A stretch of 64,000 nucleotides of DNA from assembly GCA_947449735.1 (NCBI GenBank), contig CANFTB010000001.1, forward strand, positions 62,001 through 126,000. Direction: 5' to 3'. The notes beneath the pieces are model-generated. The model was not told the origin of the DNA. It did not search any database and was given only the letters and a program-made list of their open reading frames with translations. The stretch comes from Chthoniobacteraceae bacterium (GTDB lineage: Bacteria; Verrucomicrobiota; Verrucomicrobiia; Chthoniobacterales; Chthoniobacteraceae). Of this stretch, positions 54,401 through 59,927 are shown piece by piece (within the stretch, counting starts at the first letter, position 1; each line of letters starts with the position of its first letter). Position numbers and translations under genes: made by a program.

Positions 54401-56686
54401 CTGACGCTTTCCTCTGGAACCCTCACAGTGAATCCCTCCGGCACCTCTCTGATATCCGAGGCCCAGGCTCCGTTTACCATTGAAGACATCATCACGGGGA
54501 CCGGCACGCTTTTCACGCAGGCGAACAGCAGTGGTCGAATTGATCTTACCGGGGCAATTCAGCCCAACGGAGCCTTCATCAACAAGGGGACAGGAACCGG
54601 GACACTCACGGTAAGCGGAAACATTGGCGATCCTGTGCAGAGCGTGGTGCAAAACAGTTGGAGTTCGGTGCTTCAGTTGGACAGCGCCAACAGCTATGGA
54701 TCTCCCACAACGGTGAGCGCAGGCAGTCTCGTTGTGAATGCCGACGGGGCGCTTGGCTCGGCCGCCGCGGGAACAGGCTTGGAAAAGGGCACCACTCTGG
54801 ATTTACGGAATGTCAGATACACCGTTCCCGAGGAACTGACGGTGAAGTCGGGCACCGTTCTGGTATCGAGCGGAACCAGCAGTTTTGCGGGCACCGTGGT
54901 GTTAAGCGGCGGAACCGGCACCTTTACAATCGACAAATACAGATCGCTCACGATCGACGGGGCGATGGCAGGCGACGGTCTCCTGAAAAAGACAGGAGAA
55001 GGTGATTTGATTCTCAAGGGGGCAAGTACATTGACGGGGGGAATCCGGGTCATTACCGGGTCCTTGTACGGCGAAGGCCCGGGGTGCCTGGGATCAGGCA
55101 CGGTGTCGATAGCCACCAAAGGAACGCTGGTGCTTGGTGGCGATGAAGATTCAACAGTGACGAATTCAATTTCCGGCTCTGGCACTTTGGTTAAAGCCGG
55201 GACGAATACGGTGACGATCACTGGAAAGAGCGCTTTCCCCGGCGTTGTAAACGTGAATTCGGGCAGCCTTGTGCTCTCCGGGGAGGCGACGATCGGAAGC
55301 GGTTCGATCAACGTCAGTGAGGGGGCTTGGATGGTGTTCGATCCGCCCCCGAATCAGAACGGCATCGTTCATGATGAAATCAAATTGAACAACCAGATCT
55401 TCGGCCCGGTCGTGTCCAAGAATATGGATGTCAAGGTGACCTGGGGCGGGGGGCCAGGGAATTACGGCGGGGGATCGTTGGGGGGACCTTACGCGACTTT
55501 GCCCAACAACACCGTCAGCGGCGAAGTGGGCAGGCCGCTGGAATGCTGGCTCAATGCATCGAATTCGGTGAGTCGTTATGAACTGGACTGGATCCCCGCT
55601 GGACTCTCGATGGACCCCGTTTCCGGAATCATCACTGGAACTCCGCTGGTTCCCGGCAATCAATCCGCCAATCTCAAATTAACCAACCCGCGGGGCTTCA
55701 ATGTGGTGAATGTCAACTTCATCATTACCATCCCGGTTCCCGGAGCCGGGGCGCCCAAAATCATAGACCATCCGGTCAACACAACCATTGTGGAGGGAGG
55801 AACGGGGGCGATTTCAGCGACAGTGAAATGTGCCACCTCCTTCTCCTACCGTTGGAAGTACGTGGACAAGGAGACAGGAAAACCCTCGCTAGGACCGATC
55901 TCCACGAGCCCCGCCGGCGATCCGGCCGGTGTCTCCGTGACGTTTAATCCGGCCGTCACAGGGAATGCTGGAGATTACAGCCTGCTTGCGTGGAACAGTG
56001 CGGGAATGGTCGAGAGCAATGCGGCCAGTTTGCTCGTAACCCCTCTGACCCCCAACTTTGGCTCGGCGTCGCTGCTGCGGGCGGGCCGATATTTTGACCT
56101 TTCCAAAGCCAAGCCTGGGATTCCGATCGAACTTAAAACTGTTGCCTGCAACGATTATTTTGATCTCAAGGTTTCCTTACCCATGGACTCCAAATTCACG
56201 TGGCAGTACGGGTCTAGTCGGGACACCACTTGGCGCACTCTTACCAGCCAGACCACGACACTGTTGGATTTCTCAGATCTCCTGATTCCCAAGACATACT
56301 CCGGCTACTTGCGGCTCGTGATCTCGATCCCCCGAAAGCCAAACTGGCTGATGGTGTTTCGAATTTCGGCTTACTCCGGCCCTCTGGATGGTTTTGCTCC
56401 GCTCAAAGACGATCTGGATATTGTACAAAGCCCCCAGAACATGTCTTCTACTATGGGTGGAGACGCCAGTTTCAGCGTCTCTGCGAAAGGCATTCCCGTG
56501 CGTTACACCTGGTACAAGGTCAAAGAGGGGGTTCAAACTCCGCTCTCCGACGGCCCTTACCCGTACTTAAATTTACATAACCTGCAGGCCTCTGACGCCG
56601 GCGACTATTATGTGGTGATAACCGACCTGCGAACGGATCAGCACACACAAGAGAGTCCAAGGGCACATTTGGAGGTTTTACCCTAG
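42443..56686 (+). CDS. giant secreted protein of about 41 Ig-like repeats with nested C-type lectin and NHL domains
   Basis: 4,747 residues. The N-terminus is an extended signal peptide (hydrophobic LILFLAFAFLVVA about 31-44, cleavage near TATA-D). About 41 Ig-like units of 85-90 residues follow, each with a start such as PVITTQPVGG, a YQWxKxG centre, and DAGxYxVxVxN before the next. Two units contain inserted domains: a C-type lectin-like domain at about 811-936, and six NHL repeats at about 3361-3693. A Gly-rich linker lies near 2265. After the unit ending about 3904 comes a passenger-like beta-helix stretch (about 3990-4295) with GTLTVSG-type repeats, then a He_PIG-like unit and two more Ig units to the end. 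No transmembrane anchor, autotransporter barrel, LPXTG or PEP-CTERM motif was found. Likely a surface or secreted adhesin; function inferred. A flagellin-like gene follows after 176 bases. Confidence 0.9.
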   Translation: MAHWNLVTSKIPSEAAASAASRAFGVFRSGLILFLAFAFLVVARTATADPAVVTVEPVGGSALKGGSYIFTVTATGTGPLMYEWKKDGDPVSGGTGSSLVLTNVSAADAGVYNVYVSNSEGNMLSASAVLIVNEPVSIVANPVGGSILLGGSFTFNMTATGTPPITYEWHKGASVLSVGTSSSYAVSNGTLSDAGNYYAVVSNAFSSGTSSLVAALVVNEPVNIVMQPVGGLVSTGTGFTFSVSATGSAPLSYQWRLNSGSIAGGTAASLSLSPTALSDTGTYDVVVTNPAGSVTSSGTVLTVADPVNITTHPLSYTAAVGGSVTFSAAATGSAPLGYQWRKGGTPIGGATLSSYAIASVGTSNAGSYDVVVTNILGSGTSQSGTLSVFTAPVITTQPAASLATEGSPFTLSVTATGSGPLEYQWQKRSSPSGPFVAITGANASTYTIASPLLANSGTYDVVVRYAPDVIGATPVESSPAVLTVAKPVTFDILPADGVVNSGTLYTFYGKASSSVSSDGEASINSNITYQWFFNGGTISSGTAVSGGTARLTKTNVQLSDAGTYTLTARNDAGLTATTSGTLTVRTPPVITTEPQSATINVGSPHVLSVSATGTAQLLYQWYSEVDGVTNALPGETASTLTIQFNEYSTAASYYRVEVKNEVKLTSSKLAAIDLRKPPAFVQQPESTFATLGGNARFSVEATGSESFYTYQWRKDGTDIPGATTKTLSLTNVQGAAAGNYVCEVTTPNGTIASVPAALKVFQPVTIATEITGGTVVSGGSFQFNVAASAGPGDNLTYRWRRNGTPLSSGSYQFVASPGLTWHQAKADAESRGGHLATFTSASEWLAASPQLGADADKKAWIGGYRPDGAALLTGWAWVTGESFSAYSNCWASGQPDGNLVGTYSPRYLNTSGSSGRWQDSENAATGIDGYILEIESSSPSLTLSPVAAADAGNYDMVVIGPGGNLTGQSATLTVLEPPAIVTQPAPTQIAVSSGGAMTVAATGTAPLSYQWYKDDGNGVPQIYGGTGATLSFTNASLADSGSYSVVVTNQVDTVTSSKAYLEVYTPVTITSQPVSQTVNPGAPVTFSIGASGTDPLTYMWFNVKTGIVSTGSTYSISSAGSTHAGTYYVLVNNRGNLGPSATSQSFELKLNTIPKITGQPASRVVVKGQSATFKVVASGTGPLTYQWKKRPNATDPFVYLTGETSDVLTISNCQPVDEGFYAVEVNNITGQLQVSTPASLTVLEPVVITSQPASVTVGSGSILNLSVGVTGTEPISYQWYKDNQLLAGETASSLFRPLAVLGDAGTYRVDVKNEATPVLKSSNAIVTVLDSVVITSQPTSGKVGIGGSYTFSVSASGAGPISYQWRKGTTNIPGATGTSYTIASAANADAGSYEVLVWNSVSSATSTPATLSVLGPVTIDTQPLAQSLPLGSNATFSVATSGSDPRTYRWRKDGSDIPDATGSTLVLPSITGLSAGSYDVIVTNPVNSVTSVMAPLSVLLPVAIVTQPSGASVVAGNTFTTSVSVTGTAPISYQWKKGGVNVTGATGPTLTVPNVQSLDAGEYEVEVSNGINSVTSQKATLVVLQPVVITSQPVSVTTVLGGATALTVTATGSAPLTYQWRKAGVNQTGQTAPTLTFDSVLASDAGTYEVFVTNPAGGGVISAPATVTVATPPVIVTQPVGGNVISGGSLTLSVSASGTAPLTYQWKNGGTDIAGATSSSYAIVNAGTSDAGLYTVEVKNSVGSATSVQAAVVMPLPPVITTQPQPAAIPLGSNAFFFVTATGDAPLTYQWKKNGVNINGAIASSYSIVGVINADAGTYSVTVSNPGGSVDSNGALLEIVTPPAITVQPVGGNVAVGGAKSLSVTASGTAPLTYQWRLDGGTISGANASTYSIPSAQSGDAGLYDVVVSNAAGNATSEPALINVKQGVVITSHPVPASVSVGDSVDFHVTATGDGPLSYQWQKNGSDILGATGDTLSIPVVKASNAGSYKAVVRNSVSSATSSSALLDILGEPVITTHPTGGLVPKGGAYTMSVVATGAPPLSYQWYHDGTAIAGATAASYSISNAQPTADGQYRVKVSNYSGNATSNMANIVVTEMPVITTQPPATVSLVTGRTLELLVVAEGKEPLTYQWSKDGVEIPGATADMFQVVTSQESDAGTYKVVVKNSWGQTTSQSSVVTAKVKITQNPIGGTIPENSSYTLSVTATGTPNLTYQWQKNGVDIPGATNSTYQIPSAQAGDAGGYKAVVTNAAGSATSSTASVGVGASGSGGGGGGGGTAPVITAQPAIVSPIKVGQPISLDVTATGSPVLNYQWRVEGGTIASGTILATGVSSGHTIAAAQESDSGDYYVVVTNGYGTATSERVPVKVLPPVTFTLQPVDKVAAVDGSVTLTAKATGGTSPVTYQWYKGGAKINGATGASYFIPFAQKTDAGVYTVVASNAVDSQTSSPATLTVDTAVAISPQPESTTVVIGGNATFTVGATGEAPISYLWKKNGISIAGGTSATLAITNAGTVDAGTYSVVVSNNVSSLTSQPAYLRVYTPVTITTHPQNTAVNEGMNATLSVVATGSSVMTYQWSKDGVDIAEATASSYVISVAKPEDAGSYRVLVSNPAGGVSSNAATVTVRPLPRIITQPAATSVVLGGSASMSVTASGEAPLAYQWRKAGGSAIPGATNSTFSVASAADADQGQYEVVVSNAVGSTTSQTATLTVFTPLTITTQPVSQSWVAGLGGSLSVTVSGSEPVLYQWAKDGVDISGATGKSYVVVSAGTVDAGSYSVKATNPANSVTSAQALVSIKSPVVFVTQPASMGVAPGAAATFSVVATGTEVITYQWFKEGSAAPIAGATGPSYSIPAVTSTDDGRYYVVATNPVGPVKSQSAKLTVFSPPVIVVQPVDLSAKEGGSAILSVSATGTAPLNYKWRKGGTYLTGKTADTLMITNVQASDAGLYFVEVSNVLDSVSSNTVMLTVNAPLTIVTQPASVSVSSGSIASFSVSATGTTPITYEWSRNGTPVTGGTSSTLTIGSAAAADAGNYNVKLTNPAGQLVSSTAVLTLLPAIQITSQPLGGPVNEGSDYTLTVGVSGAEPLTYKWFKGNDPIPNATGNAYVVFNAKPADSGDYKVEVTNPAGSVTSIPATVAVQSPVVITKQPVGGVAATGSPFIFTVENTGSAPLTYQWFKDGLPISGGSSAAYSMSSPQILADSGTYKVVVSNLLNSATSNSVPLTVVDPVIITSQPNGNSLRVGTRSSLRVTVTGTPPLMYQWRKNGVPILDSGTIQGVTAGTLAFSSFSSGDAGNYDVVITNLAGPVQSQVASMFFMDPPVIIKDPVGGTVLQGGSFPFTVTASGSLPMFYQWKKDTLAIGTASFSSEVSVGAGSYGSPATLDGTGAAARFRTPVGVAYYQGELYIADSASHTIRKMTLAGDVSSFAGTVGVAGAVDGPAGSAQFNAPANLAADKDGNIFVADTENHVIRKISGSQVTTFAGSLGQSGAVNGMGTKARFNKPTGIATDIFGNVYVGDENHVIRKISTAGDVTSFAGVSGMPGSADGLGSVASFKSPTGLVVDSFGNTFVADSGNHAIRMITSGGSVTTIAGLPGSSGSADGYRTAARFNTPSRLTMDNAGNLFVSDTGNHTIRRIATGGSITTTVAGSPGNPGYAEGSGTLARFNTPRGIAHIGSSTFYIADSENNLVRKLVFDGSATGALDSYTVTNAAASDEGDYSVTVTNWAGSDTSNSATLKVYQEVNITAAPVGGGVVLGGSYTFSVTATGSDIAYQWYKGAEKILVGGTSASYAIPSVSAGDYGEYTVKVTNSVSPEKVASATILQVEVPTITLQPIGGIAGLGEPFVLEVEADGTAPLTYEWRRSGSLVQSGSSPIRSLSPAKATDAGDYIVTVKNPYGFAVSNAVHVSVFDFSLPLIVPVPDSNGVIYSGTQGYRGGVIIERDGSGLVNFTVPMNVPKQIIYEASVSSPFTINQSIGPSTTGIVQRSDTSALTLSSGTLTVNPSGTSLISEAQAPFTIEDIITGTGTLFTQANSSGRIDLTGAIQPNGAFINKGTGTGTLTVSGNIGDPVQSVVQNSWSSVLQLDSANSYGSPTTVSAGSLVVNADGALGSAAAGTGLEKGTTLDLRNVRYTVPEELTVKSGTVLVSSGTSSFAGTVVLSGGTGTFTIDKYRSLTIDGAMAGDGLLKKTGEGDLILKGASTLTGGIRVITGSLYGEGPGCLGSGTVSIATKGTLVLGGDEDSTVTNSISGSGTLVKAGTNTVTITGKSAFPGVVNVNSGSLVLSGEATIGSGSINVSEGAWMVFDPPPNQNGIVHDEIKLNNQIFGPVVSKNMDVKVTWGGGPGNYGGGSLGGPYATLPNNTVSGEVGRPLECWLNASNSVSRYELDWIPAGLSMDPVSGIITGTPLVPGNQSANLKLTNPRGFNVVNVNFIITIPVPGAGAPKIIDHPVNTTIVEGGTGAISATVKCATSFSYRWKYVDKETGKPSLGPISTSPAGDPAGVSVTFNPAVTGNAGDYSLLAWNSAGMVESNAASLLVTPLTPNFGSASLLRAGRYFDLSKAKPGIPIELKTVACNDYFDLKVSLPMDSKFTWQYGSSRDTTWRTLTSQTTTLLDFSDLLIPKTYSGYLRLVISIPRKPNWLMVFRISAYSGPLDGFAPLKDDLDIVQSPQNMSSTMGGDASFSVSAKGIPVRYTWYKVKEGVQTPLSDGPYPYLNLHNLQASDAGDYYVVITDLRTDQHTQESPRAHLEVLP

Positions 56687-56862
56687 GTGCGCCGGAGATG
56701 ACCCCATTATTGAGCCCAGTCGCCATCTGCGTCCGCCGAATCTTTGCCTGAAATGTTTTTTTAGTTTAAGACTCTTGATGATTAACCGAATTGTAGAATG
56801 ATGCGTTTTGTGTCCGCCCATTAGCATTGGTCCAGTCCCCCTGAATCAGTAAAAGCAAATTT

Positions 56863-57822
56863 ATGGTTTCCCTCGTCAACTCAAATTTTAACTCGGCCGC
56901 TGTTTTAAACCTCAATGAGGCTCAGTCCATCGGCGTTCGAGCCACTGAAAAGTTGGCGACTGGGACAAAAACCAACCAAGGCTCCTCAGACATGAACGTG
57001 GGCGCGGTAGCCCTTCGTCTCCACGGCGCGAGGATTCTCAACGCCAAACTGCTGGATAACCTTGCCGGAGCTTTGGGCTATACTGAGGCGCAGGCTGGGA
57101 GTCTCCAAAAGTGGAGCACGTTACTCAGTCAAATGTCGGTTATTGTGACGAGGATGCAGGATACCTCGAGGAGTGCGGACGATCTGAACAATGATATGAT
57201 TTTGTTTAACGGATTGCGGCAGGATCTGGTGAATTCCCGCAGGGATAGTTACCTAGACTTACCTCTCCATGACAGAATCGGAAATGACCCAGGTCTGACT
57301 GTTTCCCTCGATGGGGGGTACAGCAATGTGTTGACCTTGAAACGCTCGGCCCCAACAGAGGACGGGGCTACCGCACTTTACGCGCTTTTGGGTCACAGCG
57401 AGCAGTTATTGGAGGTGTTTGCCACTCCCGTGTTTTCCCCCACTATTGCAGACGGTGAGGAGGGGTGGGGTACCTCGGATACCAACACACCCCAGGCCCT
57501 TGTGAACTGGGGGGTGGGTATGCTGGAAGCGCTTCAGGAGTCCACGTCGAGGCTTCTGACAACCAACGCAACCCAACAGAGGCTGCTCCGGGATGCCATC
57601 GACACAGCCAGATCACGGGACGTTGATTACGAAGCCGCCGAAGGCAAAATCACCGACGAGGACGTAGCCCAAGAGGTTCTGAGTCTGGCGAAAGCCAACA
57701 TCCGGACGCAGGCGGGGGCCGCGGCGATGGCCCAGGCGAACGCCTTGGCGGACAGTGTTTCGCGGGCTCTTTACGGTGGAGCGGGTGCCGGGATCAAGTG
57801 GCACAGTTCGATCCTTCAATAG
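56863..57822 (+). CDS. flagellin-like protein
   Basis: 319 residues. The first 120 match flagellin D0/D1: VNSNFNSAAVLNLNEAQSIG, EKLATGTKTNQGSSD (versus the usual ERLSSGLRINSAKDD) and the GYTEAQAGSL and QMSVIVTRMQDTSR helices. The last 90 match the flagellin C-terminus: ITDEDVAQEVLSLAKANIRT and AGAAAMAQANALADSV, with SRDVDYEAAEGK before it. A further 16 or so residues (GGAGAGIKWHSSILQ region) extend past the usual end. The middle is short and variable. No signal peptide, as for flagellins. It is not next to any flagellar gene visible in this window. It lies 176 bases after the giant gene and 132 bases before the cupin gene. Confidence 0.85.
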   Translation: MVSLVNSNFNSAAVLNLNEAQSIGVRATEKLATGTKTNQGSSDMNVGAVALRLHGARILNAKLLDNLAGALGYTEAQAGSLQKWSTLLSQMSVIVTRMQDTSRSADDLNNDMILFNGLRQDLVNSRRDSYLDLPLHDRIGNDPGLTVSLDGGYSNVLTLKRSAPTEDGATALYALLGHSEQLLEVFATPVFSPTIADGEEGWGTSDTNTPQALVNWGVGMLEALQESTSRLLTTNATQQRLLRDAIDTARSRDVDYEAAEGKITDEDVAQEVLSLAKANIRTQAGAAAMAQANALADSVSRALYGGAGAGIKWHSSILQ

Positions 57823-57954
57823 CGGGCGTCCTGCGATCCACCGGCAGCTAGAGAGCTGGTCCGAGCGCGGGGATTGCCTGGGCGCACAGTGTCCGTGTCA
57901 TGCCGCCGCGCGTTGTCGCTTGCCCCGGTACCGGATGCTGGTGAGAGTCTGAGC

Positions 57955-59187
57955 ATGGATTCGTTTTTCTCCCAGCTCGGTCGCATGGCGATTGATCGCT
58001 GGAGCGCCTGCAATTTTGAATATGCCGGCTTTCCCCGCATCGCTCGCGAGATCCTGGAGGAGATGGCCCCCTGTGATTTTGTCGATGTGGACGCCTTGAT
58101 TCAGGATTTCCTGCTCAGCGACGAGCAGCCCGAGCAGGGACATTCCCCGTTCGGACAGCCCGAGTTGATCGTGTTTGAACATCCGCGCTTGTACATTCAG
58201 CTCCTGTTTTGGATGGACGGAACCACCGACATCCACCAGCACATGTTCTCCGGCGCCTTCCACGTGCTTCAGGGGTCCAGCATGCATTCGCAATTTGCGT
58301 TCGATGACAGGAAGGTCGTCTCACCTCATCTGCATCTGGGCAGGCTGCGTCACGTGAAGTCCGAACTTTTGGAAACCGGCCAGACTCGTGAGATCGTCTC
58401 GGGAACGGACTTCATCCACTCGCTTTTCCACTTGGACACCCCGTCGGTAACGGTGGTGTTGCGCACCCAGAGCGATCCGGGGAGTTCGCCTCAGTTTACC
58501 TATCTGCCTCCGGCTATTGCGGTCGATCCGTTGGCGGGCGATGCACTGACCGGTCGTCGCAAGCAGTTGCTGGACATTCTGGAGCAGGACGGAGACCCCT
58601 CCTATCCGGAGTTGGTGTGCGAGATGTTGCAGAGGACGGATTTTGAGCGCGGATTTTTCATCCTCCAAAACTGCGCCGCGGCACTCAGGGCGGAGGATGC
58701 ATGGGAGAATGCGCTGGATTTGTTCCGCAGCAAACACGGAGTACTGGCCGACGGCATCGAGGACACTATCGACGAAATCATACGGCGTGACAGGCTTGTG
58801 AGTTATCGCGGGGCGGTAGAAGACCCAGAGCATCGCTTTTTCCTGGCCGTCTTGCTGAACGCTCCCTCAGCGGAGATTGCCCTGAGCCTGGTGGCCGCAC
58901 GCTTCGAGGGGCCTCCCGAGGAGACGGTGTCGCGCTGGCTGGAGGAGTTAAGCGATTCAAGCGAGGAGGAAATCCGGGTTTTGGACGTGCTGCTCCAGGC
59001 AAAACCCGGCGGTTCCGCACAGGAGGCTTTGGCAAGGTTTCTAGGGGACGTCTCACAGATTTTGCGCAACCCGCAAACTGAAGGCACCGGCGCCGAGCTG
59101 CGGGTCGAGGGCTCCAAGGCAGAGCACGAATTGCTTCTGTTGCGCCAGGATCTGGCGCAATCAAGCTTGGCCGTCTTGGTCCGCTGA
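57955..59187 (+). CDS. cupin protein with cysteine-dioxygenase-like three-His site
   Basis: 410 residues from ATG 57955 (MDSFFSQLGRMAIDRW); a TTG at 57874 starts a longer frame but lies in non-coding-like sequence. The first 180 residues contain MDGTTDIHQHMFSGAFHVLQ with His94 and His96, and GTDFIHSLFHLD with His155, the spacing of the 3-His iron site of cysteine dioxygenase-type cupins. The C-terminal 200 residues are helical and acidic, unlike the cupins known to me. It follows the flagellin-like gene by 132 bases on the same strand. Possible roles: thiol oxidation, or a modified binding domain; unproven. Confidence 0.7.
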   Translation: MDSFFSQLGRMAIDRWSACNFEYAGFPRIAREILEEMAPCDFVDVDALIQDFLLSDEQPEQGHSPFGQPELIVFEHPRLYIQLLFWMDGTTDIHQHMFSGAFHVLQGSSMHSQFAFDDRKVVSPHLHLGRLRHVKSELLETGQTREIVSGTDFIHSLFHLDTPSVTVVLRTQSDPGSSPQFTYLPPAIAVDPLAGDALTGRRKQLLDILEQDGDPSYPELVCEMLQRTDFERGFFILQNCAAALRAEDAWENALDLFRSKHGVLADGIEDTIDEIIRRDRLVSYRGAVEDPEHRFFLAVLLNAPSAEIALSLVAARFEGPPEETVSRWLEELSDSSEEEIRVLDVLLQAKPGGSAQEALARFLGDVSQILRNPQTEGTGAELRVEGSKAEHELLLLRQDLAQSSLAVLVR

Positions 59188-59288
59188 TTTCACAGGTTCC
59201 TGCCTCCCGGGAAGTCTAAGCGCCGAGAAGATGGGGGCCGGCTCCTCGTTCGTCCGTTCCGTTTCACCGGCTCCCCTCTGGTTGCTGC

Positions 59289-59603
59289 TTATTGGGGGTC
59301 CTCGCAGCTCATCTTGCCCTTGCAGTGGGAACAGCTGTGCTTGAGTTTGCCCGTCTTCATCCACGTTTCCACGGCCGATGAGCAGTCCGGGCAAACCATC
59401 ATCTTGTCGCGCGTATACCGCGTGGTGCGCGCACCTGGCTGGGCGGAGGTCACCCAGGTAGTCTTGCATTTGTCGCACATGATGGCCTTGCCCGCCGTCG
59501 CCGCCGTCGTGGGATGTTCGGCGTGCACCGTGGTGCAGGCCGTCTGTAGAGAACCTGCCGCTGCGATGATAAGCAGTCCGGTGATTTGAAGTGTCCGTTT
59601 CAT
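59289..59603 (-). CDS. small zinc-ribbon lipoprotein
   Basis: 104 residues from ATG 59603 (MKRTLQITGLL). A lipobox LQTAC at about 18-22 predicts lipid anchoring on the outer or inner membrane facing the periplasm. Three Cys pairs follow: MCDKCKTTW, MVCPDCSSA, and SCSHCKGKMSC, suggesting zinc ribbons. Function unknown; metal binding is the visible property. It converges with the cupin gene and is divergent from smc. Confidence 0.83.
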   Translation of the reverse strand: MKRTLQITGLLIIAAAGSLQTACTTVHAEHPTTAATAGKAIMCDKCKTTWVTSAQPGARTTRYTRDKMMVCPDCSSAVETWMKTGKLKHSCSHCKGKMSCEDPQ

Positions 59604-59927
59604 TTTTGGATTCTGTTTGCGTTGATGGAGTCCTGTTTTTTCTCCGGGCATCCCCCTCGGGATGCGTAAAAGCCGATGCTTTGGAGCCGGGGGTCCTTTC
59701 CCGATTGGAGGTTTCAAGCCGTTCTCCGGTTCCCTGCCGCCCTGCCTCTTTGAACCTCCTTAAAAGCAGATTCGCCTGAGGCGCCCGATTTGGATGGCTG
59801 GACGCGGCTGAAATCCAAAAGGACGGCGGGAAGCGCCGCAAATACAACATATAGGGGCCCTGCATCAAGGGAACCCCTACAGCTTGGGCTTGCATCCCGG
59901 CTGGCGGGAGGCGAAGATTTCGCCGCC
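59604..59927. other. intergenic region between the lipoprotein gene and smc
   Basis: 324 bases with divergent starts on both sides, so promoters for both genes are expected. No convincing promoter pair was seen. A short palindrome GGCGAA-GAT-TTCGCC (59910-59924) lies just in front of the smc start. The purine-rich GCGGGAG near 59904 is farther from the start than an ordinary ribosome binding site. Confidence 0.5.
59910..59924 (+). other. six-pair hairpin immediately before the smc start
   Basis: GGCGAA and TTCGCC are perfectly complementary with loop GAT and end three bases before the smc ATG. It overlaps the end of the GGGAGG purine run, so it could affect ribosome access. A short stem; significance unproven. 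Confidence 0.5.

Noticed and set aside
56500-56686. C-terminal anchor (PEP-CTERM, LPXTG or transmembrane helix) on the giant protein
   Set aside because: The last residues are polar and form an Ig-like end; no hydrophobic stretch or motif is present.
56863-57822. Functional flagellum operon
   Set aside because: Only one flagellin-like gene is visible; no hook, rod, motor or export gene is in the window, so a flagellar operon here is not supported.
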